Source: Triglochin maritima
Taxonomy: Eukaryota; Streptophyta; Magnoliopsida; Alismatales; Juncaginaceae
Assembly (NCBI GenBank): GCA_963682175.1
Contig: OY821771.1
Span: 9,671,001-9,735,000, forward strand
DNA length: 64,000 bases
Reading direction: 5' to 3'
Position 1 is the first letter of the stretch; each line of letters begins with the position of its first letter. Of this stretch, positions 54,964 through 64,000 are shown in pieces. Under the pieces are notes generated by a model. The model was not told the DNA's origin, did not search any database, and saw only the letters and a list, made by a program, of their open reading frames with translations. The position numbers and the translations under genes are program-made.

Positions 54964-56480
54964 TGTTGACTTTTAGGCTTTAATCCATGTTTTGATGATT
55001 TAATCAACCTAATCTTACTAATAATCAATGTAGAGTAGCACATATATTGCATAGCATATATATTGCTTTGTGCTAACATCTACATGTGATCAAGACTCAA
55101 GGAAGAAAGAATTCAAGTCAAGACATGTAATCAAGCTATTGAAGACATGTAATTTATATTTCTTTTGAGTCTTAGGAATCTATGTAATCTTGAGTATACA
55201 AAAGTTAAAATCCATTCACATAGACACTAGGTTCCTTATAGAAAGTCACATACAAAATCTCAGATCATTTGGACTTCAATAGGTCACCTAAACTTAGACC
55301 GAAATCACTAAACCAAACCTGAACTGCCTATGCAATTTTGGTCGACCGAACCACCTTCGTTCGACCGATTGTTCTTTTAACCAATAGTGATTTTAACTGC
55401 TCGACCGGTCAACCGTGACCTTTTTTTAGGTGACCGTCTACACATGACATTTTACCGTTAGACTTGTCGTATTATACCAACGGTAGTATTCATATTTTTT
55501 ATCTATACCCCATAAATACATTTGACCATCAGTCGACCGTGAACCTAGTTTCGGCGACCGAACTTAGACATCTCTTGAACTCCGTAGTGCCAGTTTTTAT
55601 CGGTCGACCAAATAAACCTTTTTGTTCGACCGATTGTCCTTGGACTTTCCTGGACAATATATATGGACTACCAAATCGGTCGACTGTCTCACTCTTGGTT
55701 CGACCGATCAGTTAAGTTATAGTCATATTCATTCGACCGCCCCTTGTTCGATCGACCATTTGTTTCTGGAGCTGTCTGGACGCCTTTTCCGGACAGAATC
55801 CGGTCGACCGTTTTACCTGTTTCAGTCGATCGAACTTAACCAGAACTGTGACCTGTGCTTTTCTGTTTTGTGTTTCTCACACATTCATCTACCTCTTTTG
55901 TCACAACGGCTATAACACCTTAGGAGCTTATAAATAGAGGATTGAACACATTGTTTAGACATCTCTCCCACTCACAATTGTCTCATACATTAGAGAGAAG
56001 TTTCTCAATCCCAAAAGCTCCAACACTACACTCTAAGCCTTAAACTTCCACATCTTTGATCATATCCAAATCCTACTCAAAGTGTGCTCAAGCTAGAGAT
56101 GTTGTTCCACTCAAGTTCATTTGTCAAAAGAGTAAAGGCGTCGGTGAAAGCCCAAAGCATCCTTCTCGGATTGTGAGAAGATGATTCCAAGCTAGGCGAG
56201 GGTTGTTCGCTAGCTTGAAGATTGTAAAAGCGTTGTCTCCCGGCCCGGAACGGGAAGCAGATAGTGAAGTCTGAGCGGAGCACGACGTGTCGAGTGGAGA
56301 TTGCAAGAGAGGAAGTAGGCGGGAGGCCGAACCTCTATAAAAAAATTGTGTCCATTGTGGTTTGCATATTTTCCTTTTTTACTTGTTTGCTTGTTTAAAA
56401 TCCACTGTGCATCTTTGTTTGTTAAGCAAGTAGAGATTAAGCTTGAAATTGATTAGAATTAGCGACCCACATCCATGTAA
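54964..56480 (+). mobile_element. LTR with palindrome array and TATA box (right end uncertain)
   Basis: Starts TGTTGACTTTTAGGC. An AT-rich left part is followed by a palindrome array (55339-55832), a TATA box (CTTATAAATAGAGG, about 55926-55939), a CT-rich leader (CATCTCTCCCACTC) and a T-rich tail. This is the U3-R-U5 layout of a copia-like LTR. The right end near 56480 is a guess; no target duplication was found. Confidence 0.55.
55339..55832. repeat. Palindrome array upstream of a TATA box
   Basis: Motifs include starts at 55530, 55551, 55601, 55623, 55677, 55697, 55730, 55749, 55801 and 55823, with spacings 21, 50, 22, 54, 20, 33, 19, 52, 22. This reproduces the 22/50/22/54/20/33/19/52/22 order of the arrays at 18871 and 25198. 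The last motif ends about 95 bp before the TATA box. Confidence 0.8.
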
Positions 56481-56782
56481 TCACTACATCACACCTAGAA
56501 ACGTCGACCGAAGGATGGTAGCTTGTTGGGAGTTTGGATTTTGGCTGGAAGACCACACCGGCATGTCAGTATCTCAAACCGGGGAATCAACCGTGACTCA
56601 GTGGACGACGACATGCTTACCTCCGGTGGTCGGGGAGAGGAGGGAAGGAAGTTCGGTGGTGGTTAGGGAGAGAAGTGAGAAAGAGAAGAATGGTGGCAAG
56701 GAGAACGTGTGGCATGATTACTTGTGGGCACATCTGCTGGCATAGGTATTTTGTGGGAAAAAATGGCGCCAAATGTTGTGAA

Positions 56783-57010
56783 TAGATTAGGCTGCTAATA
56801 TCCCATGTTAATCTGACAACATATGCTTTGATCAAACGACGTCCAAGATTTAACGGAAAATTGGGTAACTCCGTTAACGGTGTGTCCATGAAGTGCACCA
56901 AGATAATTTTGTTACTTCCCATGTGCCCATGTGTACCTCACCAATATAATCTTACACGTGAGCACAACTCCAATAAAACACATTTACAAGTATACCCAAG
57001 CAAAAATTCG
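56783..57010 (-). repeat. Right terminal inverted repeat of the MULE
   Basis: Read on the minus strand it begins CGAATTTTTGCTTGGG and follows the left repeat through the GTTAACGG, GATTTAACGG and CATGGGATATTAGCAG blocks. Confidence 0.85.
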
Positions 57011-57020
57011 AAAACGGAAT

Positions 57021-57540
57021 AGGTTTTGTGGGGGGAAATTTGAGTCACCAAATATTTAAATAAAAATGCTCACACATTGACCTTCTCTAAAATAGGTTTA
57101 TGTTCACACTTTTACCAAAAATAGATCTTTCATAAATCATTCACTTTGTATATCTTTCTCTTTCTCTCTTTCCCTCTTCCAACCGTATCTAGTTTTCGGA
57201 GTGAAGATCAGATCGAGCTCACAGTAATCAATATCAAGCTCAGATCGTCCCCTTCAGACTCACCTCAGACTCCCATCGGACCTCCACATGAATACACTAG
57301 TCATTTTAGTATTTTTAGAGGAGAAACTGGTCACCAAAGAGAATGAGTAAGTGAAATTGTAAAAAATTGACATGTGTGTTACTTTGTTGCATTTTCTTTC
57401 CATTTTCGAATAGATTTGTTAAGGTCTTATGTGTTTTCTTGGTTCTCTTAAGTTTTGTTTGAATTTGTGTTTTTTGTGGTATTTGGTTATTTTGCGCTCG
57501 ATGGAGCTCGATGAATGACCATTGGAAATAAAAAATAATC
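57021..57540. other. Flank right of the MULE
   Basis: Mixed AT-rich sequence. Before the Mutator insertion this stretch would have been the distal promoter of the PPR gene, since its left edge is the other copy of the target duplication. No gene was recognised. Confidence 0.5.
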
Positions 57541-57910
57541 ATTGTCTCATATCGAGCACTTATGAAACGCATCACACCTATCGAGCATACTATCAAGTTC
57601 ATATCGAGAACATCGAGCAAAAATAAATATTACACTGAATAACAACAAATCAAAACTATCGAGATCATATTGAGCACTTATCGAACTCATCGAGCAAAAC
57701 TAAATACTCCACTAAATAACAACAAAATCAAAACTATCGAGGTCATATCGAGCGCCTATCGAAGTCATCAAGCAAAATAAATATTCTAATAAATTACAAC
57801 AAATCAAAACTATCGAGATCAAATCCAACATTACGTCGACCACAAAATAAATCATATCGAGCCTATCGAGCACAACAATCAAGGTCATATCGAATGCATA
57901 TCGAGTCTAT
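57541..57910. repeat. About 77-bp tandem repeat (ATCGAGC-rich)
   Basis: The unit anchor CAAAACTATC recurs at 57651, 57729 and 57805 (78 and 76 bp). Each unit carries CATATCGAGC...TATCGAA...CATCGAGC and ATAACAACAAATCAAAACTA in the same order. Degenerate ATCGAGC motifs continue to about 58060. Confidence 0.75.
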
Positions 57911-58109
57911 TGAACTTCATCAGAAACACAGAAAATTGGTCTTACTTCCATCGATTCAACACAGTCCACAAAACACTCAATCTAATCATATCCAGCTCAC
58001 AGAAAAAGAAGTCGAGTCTATCGAGCACAACAATCGAGTTCCTATCAAACGCCTATCGAGCATCGTCGGAAACACAAAAAAACGGTCTGACTTCCATTGA
58101 TTCAACCCC

Positions 58110-58200
58110 CGATTGAGGGGTCGAGTGCGAGAGAGAGGAGATGCATGAGAGAGAGAGTGTGAGAGTGAATGCATGAGAGAGAATGGATGCATGAGTAAGA
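58110..58200. repeat. GA-rich microsatellite-like stretch
   Basis: GAGAGAGA runs alternate with GATGCATGA or GAATGCATGA. Low-complexity, no coding role evident. Confidence 0.6.
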
Positions 58201-59021
58201 GATTTTGGTTTTTTTAAACGGTAGTGGTATTTTGGGTAAAAGTAGAAACATAATCATATTTTTAAGATGACGTTAACGTGTGAGTTTTTTTTAATATTTT
58301 GTTACTTTAAGGATAAAAACTCAAATTTTCGTTTTGTAGTCGATAGGGTTCAAATCTGAAAAGTTTAGTTGAGAAAATCACAACGTAAACCGTTGATGTG
58401 AGATCCTAATCCTAATTGAGTTTTAATGATGTTTAGATGATGATTAGGAAGAGATGTGATTGAAGGGTGGAGATGGAGTGGTGATGGATGAGGGGTTGAG
58501 ATGGATTGGAGATTAGATGGATGGTGAGGATTGAGGTGGGGTGAGATATTTATTGGTGATTGTCTCTCTCACACACACTTTACTCTCTCTAACGTCTCTC
58601 TCTCTCTCCTAGTCGTAGTCCGGCAGAGGTTGAGCTCCGGCGAGGCAGAGGTGGTCGTCGTGTGTGGATTGCTCGGGGAGGTGAGTGTTGGTTTCTTAAC
58701 CTTTTCCGCTTGTTTGGTTCTCTCTCTCAACCTACCTCATTTTCAGTGGTCGTGGTTGGAGTGGAGAGTGAAGGAGGTGAAGGTGTGCTCGTGCTCGTGC
58801 TTGTCAAGGAGGAGGTGATCGTCGATCGAGCGTGAGGTTCGTCGACAGATAGTGATTTTGGGGGAAGAGCTCGTGGAAGCGTCGTCGTGGTTCTTCGAAG
58901 GTTTCTTCAAACCTTTACGGTATGTCAAACTCCCTCACTTTAGTTGCGTGAGTATTTGGAAGTCGACGGTAGGCCTTCCGGCTCGTCGCAAGCAAACATG
59001 CAGCAGATTTTACTACCTGGT

Positions 59022-59426
59022 CGGTCGACCGGTTGGTGCAAACGGTCGACCGTTCTTAATGAGATTTCGGGTTCTACCTCACACCGGTCGAACGATGCCC
59101 TTGGGGCGGTAGACCGGTTGTGCATTTTAGGCAAGCCTGGTTGGTTTCGGTCGAACGGGTCCCCTTTGTCGTTCGACCGTGTGCACTGTCATAGGTCGGT
59201 TGAGGCGTTGACCATCTAAACGGTCGACCGCTTGTGTGACTTTGTCCGACCGGTGACTTAAGTTGGATTGATGGTTGGTTCGACCGAAGGTGGTTCGGTT
59301 GACCAGACTTGATGTTGAGCGTGAGGGAATTCTCTGGTGGAAATCAGTCGACCGAGAGTGCTCGGGGGTTCGACCGGATTCGTTGGTGAGAGTTGGGGGA
59401 ATTCCCTGGTGGAATTCGGTCGACCG
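59022..59426. repeat. Palindrome array, plus orientation
   Basis: Motifs start at 59022, 59043, 59085, 59107, 59148, 59170, 59221, 59243, 59277, 59296, 59345, 59367 and 59417. Spacings are 21, 42, 22, 41, 22, 51, 22, 34, 19, 49, 22, 50, the reverse order of the minus-oriented arrays, as expected. Confidence 0.88.
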
Positions 59427-59663
59427 AGAGTGCTAGGGTGCTTTTCAGTTCATGCATTGTAGTGTTTGGCATACGGGGTTTCCTTCTGGAAACGCAGACA
59501 TCGTTGCATGTTTGATTTTCAAGCCGTGATCGGCGATAGGGGGTGGCGACCGAGGAGAGGAGCGCTGCTACCTGATCCTGCTTTCTCTCATTTGAGGTCG
59601 AAGGGATTACTGTATTTATTATTTGGCCTTTTGGAATGTAATCACACTTTGGTAATACTCGAA

Positions 59664-59682
59664 TATATTATATATATATATA
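59664..59682. repeat. TA dinucleotide run
   Basis: Short TATATATA microsatellite in the 3' part of the solo LTR. Confidence 0.7.
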
Positions 59683-60000
59683 TGATGCACCTGGTTCCTT
59701 TTACTGTGTAATATCCTCTGTTGATTGTATGTGATTAAAATTTTAAATTCTTCCGCTGTTTGAGGATGTTACAGTTGAGGTATCTCAACTTGTCGTGCTT
59801 CGTAATACATGCGTTTTCAAATCGGATTAATGTTGACTGACGTTGTTGTATTTGGATAGCAACACACAAAAGGGAAGTAATGAAGTCGTTTTGCCTTTTC
59901 AAAACAAATGATATTTAATAAATTTTATTACTGAGAAATTCGTGCTTGTTTATTATTCTATTTCATTTTGGGATTATTTTTATACATTTAGGGTGAATGT

Positions 60001-62610
60001 TAAGACCTAGGTGTCGGGTCGTGTCAACCCGGCACGACACTGTTCTAACGGCTCTAAGAGCCATTGGGTTCTTTTGCTTTATTTTATTTTAAAAATTCCT
60101 AAACTACCCATCTCATATCCTATATAAATCCCACAATCTCTCTTATTTTCCACACAATACTCTGTAACTCTCTTCCAATCTTATCTAATATTCTCTAATT
60201 ACTTCGATTTTGGTGGATACGGGTCGAGCTTGAGCTAAAGCATGAATCTTAAAACTACAAGCAGACCGTTGATCGCTAATTTCACGACTCCATTATTCAT
60301 TTCGCAGGTTTTTCTAATCTTTTTAGTTAATAATGACGTTATCTTTTATGAAAAAAATTAAGTTTTCTTTGCATATTTAGTAATTTGCATGGCTTAACAT
60401 CAGATTCTAAAGATAATGATACCGAAAATCCCTTCCTGTTATACCACCCCAAAAAACTACTCCCGGTTTTAGGAAAAAAACTAGCCCAATATGGAAAGAT
60501 TTTGAAGAAGGTAGGGATAAAACTGGTAAATTAATTGTTATTTGTAAACATTGTAGTCATGTATATTCGAGTAGGTCAAGTGGGGAAACCGGTCATTTAG
60601 GTAGGCATTTAAAAGTATGTAAAGTTAAGAACAATTGTGGGTCAGTAATGGATTCACGTCAATCTGTTTTAGACACAGCTAGTGGAAATTTATATTTTCG
60701 GAAATATTTTACAATTAAAGATAAAGAAAATAATTGTTGATTTCATAATTATATATGAATTACCAATTAACACATGTTAATCTGAATATCTAAGGTCAAC
60801 AATTCTCTATCATAATTCTCAATTTAAACCATTTTCTATAAGAACTCTTAAAAATATTGCATTTGATAAATTCGAAAAACAAGCATAATTAGTTATTTTT
60901 TGAAATGAACAAATAAGGTAGCATTAACTAGTGATGTTTGGACCGGTTCAAATAATTATCATTATTGTTGCGTAACTGCTCATTATGTAGATGATTTATA
61001 GTTGTTAAATAAAAAAATTATTATTATTTACCTATTTTGCATCACACACTACCAATGTTATATTTGATCACATTAAAGATGTCATCGTAGTTAATTCTCT
61101 TGAAAAAAATTGTAATTGTATTTAATAATGCTGCTAATAACAGTGCAGCAATAAAAATGCTTATAAGTTATTGTAAGTCACTTTTAGATGATTCACTCTT
61201 TCACATCAGATGTGTTTGTCATACTTTGAACTTGATAGTACAAGATAGACTTCAAATAATTAAATCATACTTAGGAAATGTTAGGAATGCAATTGGGGGT
61301 TGTAGTAGTACATCTAGATATCAAAAATTTAGAAGATTTTGTATATATAATGTTGTTAAACCTAGGAAATTTAATTTAGATAGCCCCTATAGATGAAATT
61401 GTACCTATGAAATGTTAAAATCATGTGTTGATCATTATCTTGCAATTCAAACTTTTTATAATGAAAAACAAAATGAGGTAATTGTTAACCGACCAATATT
61501 GAGAAATTTGTACCATTATGTTAGTTTTTTTAAAACCTTTTTTACCTTCACTAAAGTATTAAGTGGACAATATTACCTGACCTCAAACATATTTATTTAC
61601 AAAATACATCCAATTACAAAGGTATTTGCGAAATACAGGGGAAATCCTGGTTTTTCAGGCATTTTAACTGTAATTGGGGCTAAGTGTAATAAATATTAGA
61701 ATCCTCCTCCACTTAGTTTTTATTTAGCTTTTATTATGGATCCTAGATTTAAAATTACTAGTTTACAAGTTTACTTGGAACAAATTTACGAAAACATGAA
61801 TTATGAAAAATTTCAAAACCATGTAGATAAATGTAGGTCTTTTTTAATCAATTATTTTGAAGAATATGAAAACTAAATACACAAATGAGTTCAAAACATG
61901 CAAGTTTATCATCACAACCACCTCCAACTGCAGTGGATTCAGATGATGACGACTCACAATTGAATTGGTTAAGTCAAAAAAGGCTAAATTTGTGCAAACT
62001 AAGACCCAAAACGAATTAACTACATATCTAAACACATAAATTTACTTAAGTACCGCTGAGTTAAAATGTTTTGATGTTTTAGACTGGTGGAGAAAGAACT
62101 CAGGTAGGTTTCCACTAGTCTGGTTGATGGTGCGAGACTTATTATGTCCTCCGACGTCAACTGTGGCGTCGGAGGTTGCTTTTATTGCAGGTAAGCGGAT
62201 CTTGTCCGACGAGACCATCGAGATGAGTGTATGACTGAAGAATTGGCTTGACGCTGCGAATAGAATGCAGAACATTATTATTCACGACAACAGCGACGAT
62301 GACGACGAAGATTTAAAAAAATTAACTAAACCACTTTGTTTAATGAGTAATTTTTTCCTAATCCCCGTTAGGTTTTTTCATTACTATTTAGGTTTAGTTA
62401 GTCTTTTTTATATGTAACAAATATATTGTTTCTCGAATTGAGTTAACAACTTCTAATAAACAAATTGGTTACTTTAGGAAAAAATAAAATTGTATTTGTG
62501 TTTTATTTAACTAAATTGTGATTGTATACTTAATTCAACACCCAACCCGACCCAAAAATTAATCAACCCGACCCGTGCCGGATCCGGGCATGGATCACCT
62601 CCCACGTCTA
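60001..62610 (+). mobile_element. hAT transposon, decayed (ends approximate)
   Basis: The left end reads TAAGACCTAGGTGTCGGG and the right end, inverted, reads TAGACGTGGGAGGTG. Both subterminal regions carry the CCCGGCACGAC / CCCGACCCGTGCCGG motif. A palindromic AACGGCTCTAAGAGCCATT follows the left end, then a TATA box (CCTATATAAATC, about 60119-60130) and a CT-rich leader. An interrupted transposase frame fills the middle. No 8-bp target duplication could be matched. Confidence 0.7.
60440..62240 (+). pseudogene. hAT transposase (RICESLEEPER-like), many frameshifts
   Basis: The BED zinc finger is visible first: SPIWKDFEEG, CKHCSHVY and GHLGRHLKVC (60495-60630). The middle contains HIRCVCHTLNLIVQDRL and SSTSRYQKF (61200-61330), the CAHxLNLIVQ signature of hAT transposases. 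The C-terminal hATC dimerisation region is FDVLDWWRKNSGRFP...DLLCPPTSTVASEVAF...GKRILSDE (62070-62220). At least six stops or frame breaks separate these, including runs around 60735-61090 and 61860-62060. It cannot encode a working transposase. Confidence 0.85.
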
Positions 62611-63479
62611 TGTCAACAACATTCTCTCCAAGGAGTTCATTTCATATTCTCAGATATTTCCGGAACCAAACCAAGTATCGGATTTCTGGAATCCGTTGTA
62701 CCAAGGACCAGCCCAAAGCGATTTTGGACCGGACAGTTTTATTATTATTTTTAAAATAATTATGAATTTTCTGTAAAGTTTATTATTTTGGAATAGTTTA
62801 TTGTTTGATTTTTGTGAGATTATGTTCAAATGTTAATTTTTTGTAGTTTAAGACTAATTTAAAACTAATTTAGTGATAAAAACAAAGCAATACGTCAAAC
62901 TTTCAATATAAATGTATAAAGAATATAAATAAAAAACTTAAAAAAAAGTAAATAGTCGGATTTGGACCCAACCAGAACGTTGAGTCATTGACGTTGTACA
63001 AGGATCGGTTCATATTGGTTTTTGTACAGCCCTTATAAGATTTCAAAGAGGAAAGCAAAAAGAAAGACGAGAAAACTAGTGGAGGGGGAAAATAAGATGG
63101 AGCTGACCGAGCTAAGGGGAAAAATCTATCAGACATTAACAATTTAATTTGCACACGAAATATGTTTTCATTTTCTAGTACACATATTATTATTGTCCTT
63201 TCAGACTACTTTTTTTTTTGAAATATGTAAAAAAATTATTTCAGCACCGTCAAATACTTCGTAATATATGTGATGAAAGAGTTTGTTCTCATTTCATCAC
63301 TTATGGGTTTAGGTTAATTGAAGTTTGCCTATCTGACCGTTGAATTATTGATGCAGTTGTACTTCACACCCTTTTTCTTTGGAAATAGGGACTTACTCCT
63401 CTAACCTTGTGATGTTAGCAGTTTACCCGCATCACTTTTTCCCAAACTACTGTTTATTTTACATGATAAACCAGTGTTC
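62611..63479. other. Intergenic, AT-rich
   Basis: No gene recognised. TTTAGGTTAATTGAAGTTTGCC near 63310 resembles one arm of the fold-back element in P450-2 intron 6 (GGGTTAATTACAGTTTGCC), but no partner arm was identified. Confidence 0.45.
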
Positions 63480-64000
63480 ACGTATGCGACCGCCTAGATG
63501 GTAGGCGGCTGCCCGTCGACGTAGTCGTCTCACCTAGGCGATAGCCGTTGGAGGCATTCCAACGGCTATCATCTTTTTGATTTTTTTTATTTTCTTTTCA
63601 AAAATTACAAGTTTGCCACTACCCCAAATCATATATAAACTCCTCCAAACATCTTCATTTGTCACACATCTCTCATTCTCTTCTTATTCATAATTCTATT
63701 CTAATCATCAAGCTTCCTAATCATCAAGTTTTCGCGATTAAGTCTCCGGTCTGGTGCTTAGTTAGTTAGCTTGTAATTCTAATTTCTCTTATCTGCTATT
63801 GTATGAACTCTGAGTTAGTTAACTACATTTGTAATCATACTACTAAGCAATAAATTGTATACCTAAGTGTTTAGGTGGGTAGAGGTGGTGCCTAGTGAGG
63901 CCTTGGTCGAGGAACTATGTGTCTTTTTGAAGCATAAACATGTATGATATTTTTAGATAATATTTGTACAATTTTTCCTATTTTTCCCAATTTTTCCTGA
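63480..64000 (+). mobile_element. Probable hAT element 5' end, cut by the window edge
   Basis: Contains CCGCCTAGATGGTAGGCGG, then a perfect 13-bp inverted repeat around CCAACGGCTATC (63540-63570), a T-rich stretch, a TATA box (CATATATAAACTCC, about 63630-63643) and a CT-rich leader. This is the same order as the left end of the hAT at 60001. No transposase text appears before the window ends. Confidence 0.5.

Larger units (their letters stand above)
47983..57010 (+). mobile_element. Mutator-like element (MULE), 9 kb, with nested insertions
   Basis: Inverted termini of about 220 bp: left 47983-48198, right 56783-57010, complementary over blocks such as TTTTATTGGAGTTGTGCTCACGTGTAA, GATTTAACGGAAA and CATGGGATATTAGCAGCCT (each read on the appropriate strand). 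Flanks AAAACGTAAT (47973-47982) and AAAACGGAAT (57011-57020) form a 10-bp target duplication with one mismatch, as expected for Mutator. Inside are a broken transposase (49135-50910) and LTR-type insertions (51256 to about 56480). The left end lies just upstream of the PPR start codon. Confidence 0.88.
58397..59773 (+). mobile_element. Solo LTR (palindrome-array family), plus orientation
   Basis: Starts TGTGAGATCCTAATCC and ends GAGGATGTTACA, with a perfect 5-bp target duplication GTTGA (58392-58396, 59774-59778). Matches the reverse complement of 18350-19871 (start TGTTATGTCCTAATCC...). Contains a palindrome array (59022-59426), then GTTTGGCATACGGGGTTTCC, TA-rich sequence and the shared TTCCGCTGTTT...TGTTACA end. 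Confidence 0.92.

Noticed and set aside
62903..63154. 83-codon minus-strand frame rich in Phe/Ser
   Set aside because: Composition-driven frame in AT-rich DNA; no start context or homology seen.

Overview
This window is from a plant nuclear genome, most likely a eudicot. It has genes with phase-conserved GT-AG introns, an AT-rich background, and a dense load of plant transposon classes: Ty3/gypsy chromovirus, Tat-like and copia-like LTRs, L1-type LINE, hAT and Mutator. No bacterial-style operon, tRNA, rRNA or CRISPR array was seen. All coordinates and repeat comparisons were made by eye.

Genes. Two intact, tandem, same-strand cytochrome P450 genes of the CYP85 clan occupy 172-7074 (485 aa) and 28244-35931 (482 aa). 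Both have eight exons, and the intron phases are identical. A third copy survives only as a decayed last-exon fragment at 45820-45975. The only other host gene recognised is a two-exon minus-strand PPR gene of the THA8-like type (46991-47867).

Transposons by region. 3321-5186 is a solo LTR (target duplication GTTAT) inside P450-1 intron 5. 7.1-12.2 kb holds MITE-like, LTR-like and tandem-repeat debris. 12.2-21.35 kb is a decayed Ty3/gypsy chromovirus (LTR, primer site, gag, protease, RT, RNase H, integrase). It is interrupted by two nested insertions with 5-bp duplications (15950-17337, GTTAC; 18350-19871, CCAGG). 21.35-22.74 kb is a Tat-like internal fragment and 22.74-23.86 kb a copia-like LTR. 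24.4-26.2 kb is another member of the solo-LTR family. P450-2 introns carry a fold-back element with a hAT MITE nested in it, and a truncated LTR. 36.9-39.2 kb holds hAT elements filled with GGTCCGG repeats, one of them retaining a BED zinc finger. 39.4-45.7 kb is a minus-strand LINE with two nested hAT MITEs. 47983-57010 is a 9-kb Mutator-like element beginning about 115 bp upstream of the PPR start codon and itself carrying nested LTR material. 58397-59773 is a solo LTR (GTTGA). 60.0-62.6 kb is a hAT transposase pseudogene, and a second hAT-like 5' end begins near 63.48 kb.

Most unusual signal. At least six LTRs carry arrays of the 10-bp palindrome CGGTCGACCG and near variants. The motifs fall in pairs 19-22 bp apart, separated by about 32-34, 41-44 or 49-54 bp, close to whole turns of DNA. 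The layout is shared between copies whose intervening sequence has diverged, and it occurs in an LTR that looks like a different family, just upstream of a TATA box. Other notable points are His in place of Arg in the heme loop of both P450s, different I-helix changes in the two paralogues, and the Mutator insertion in the PPR promoter.
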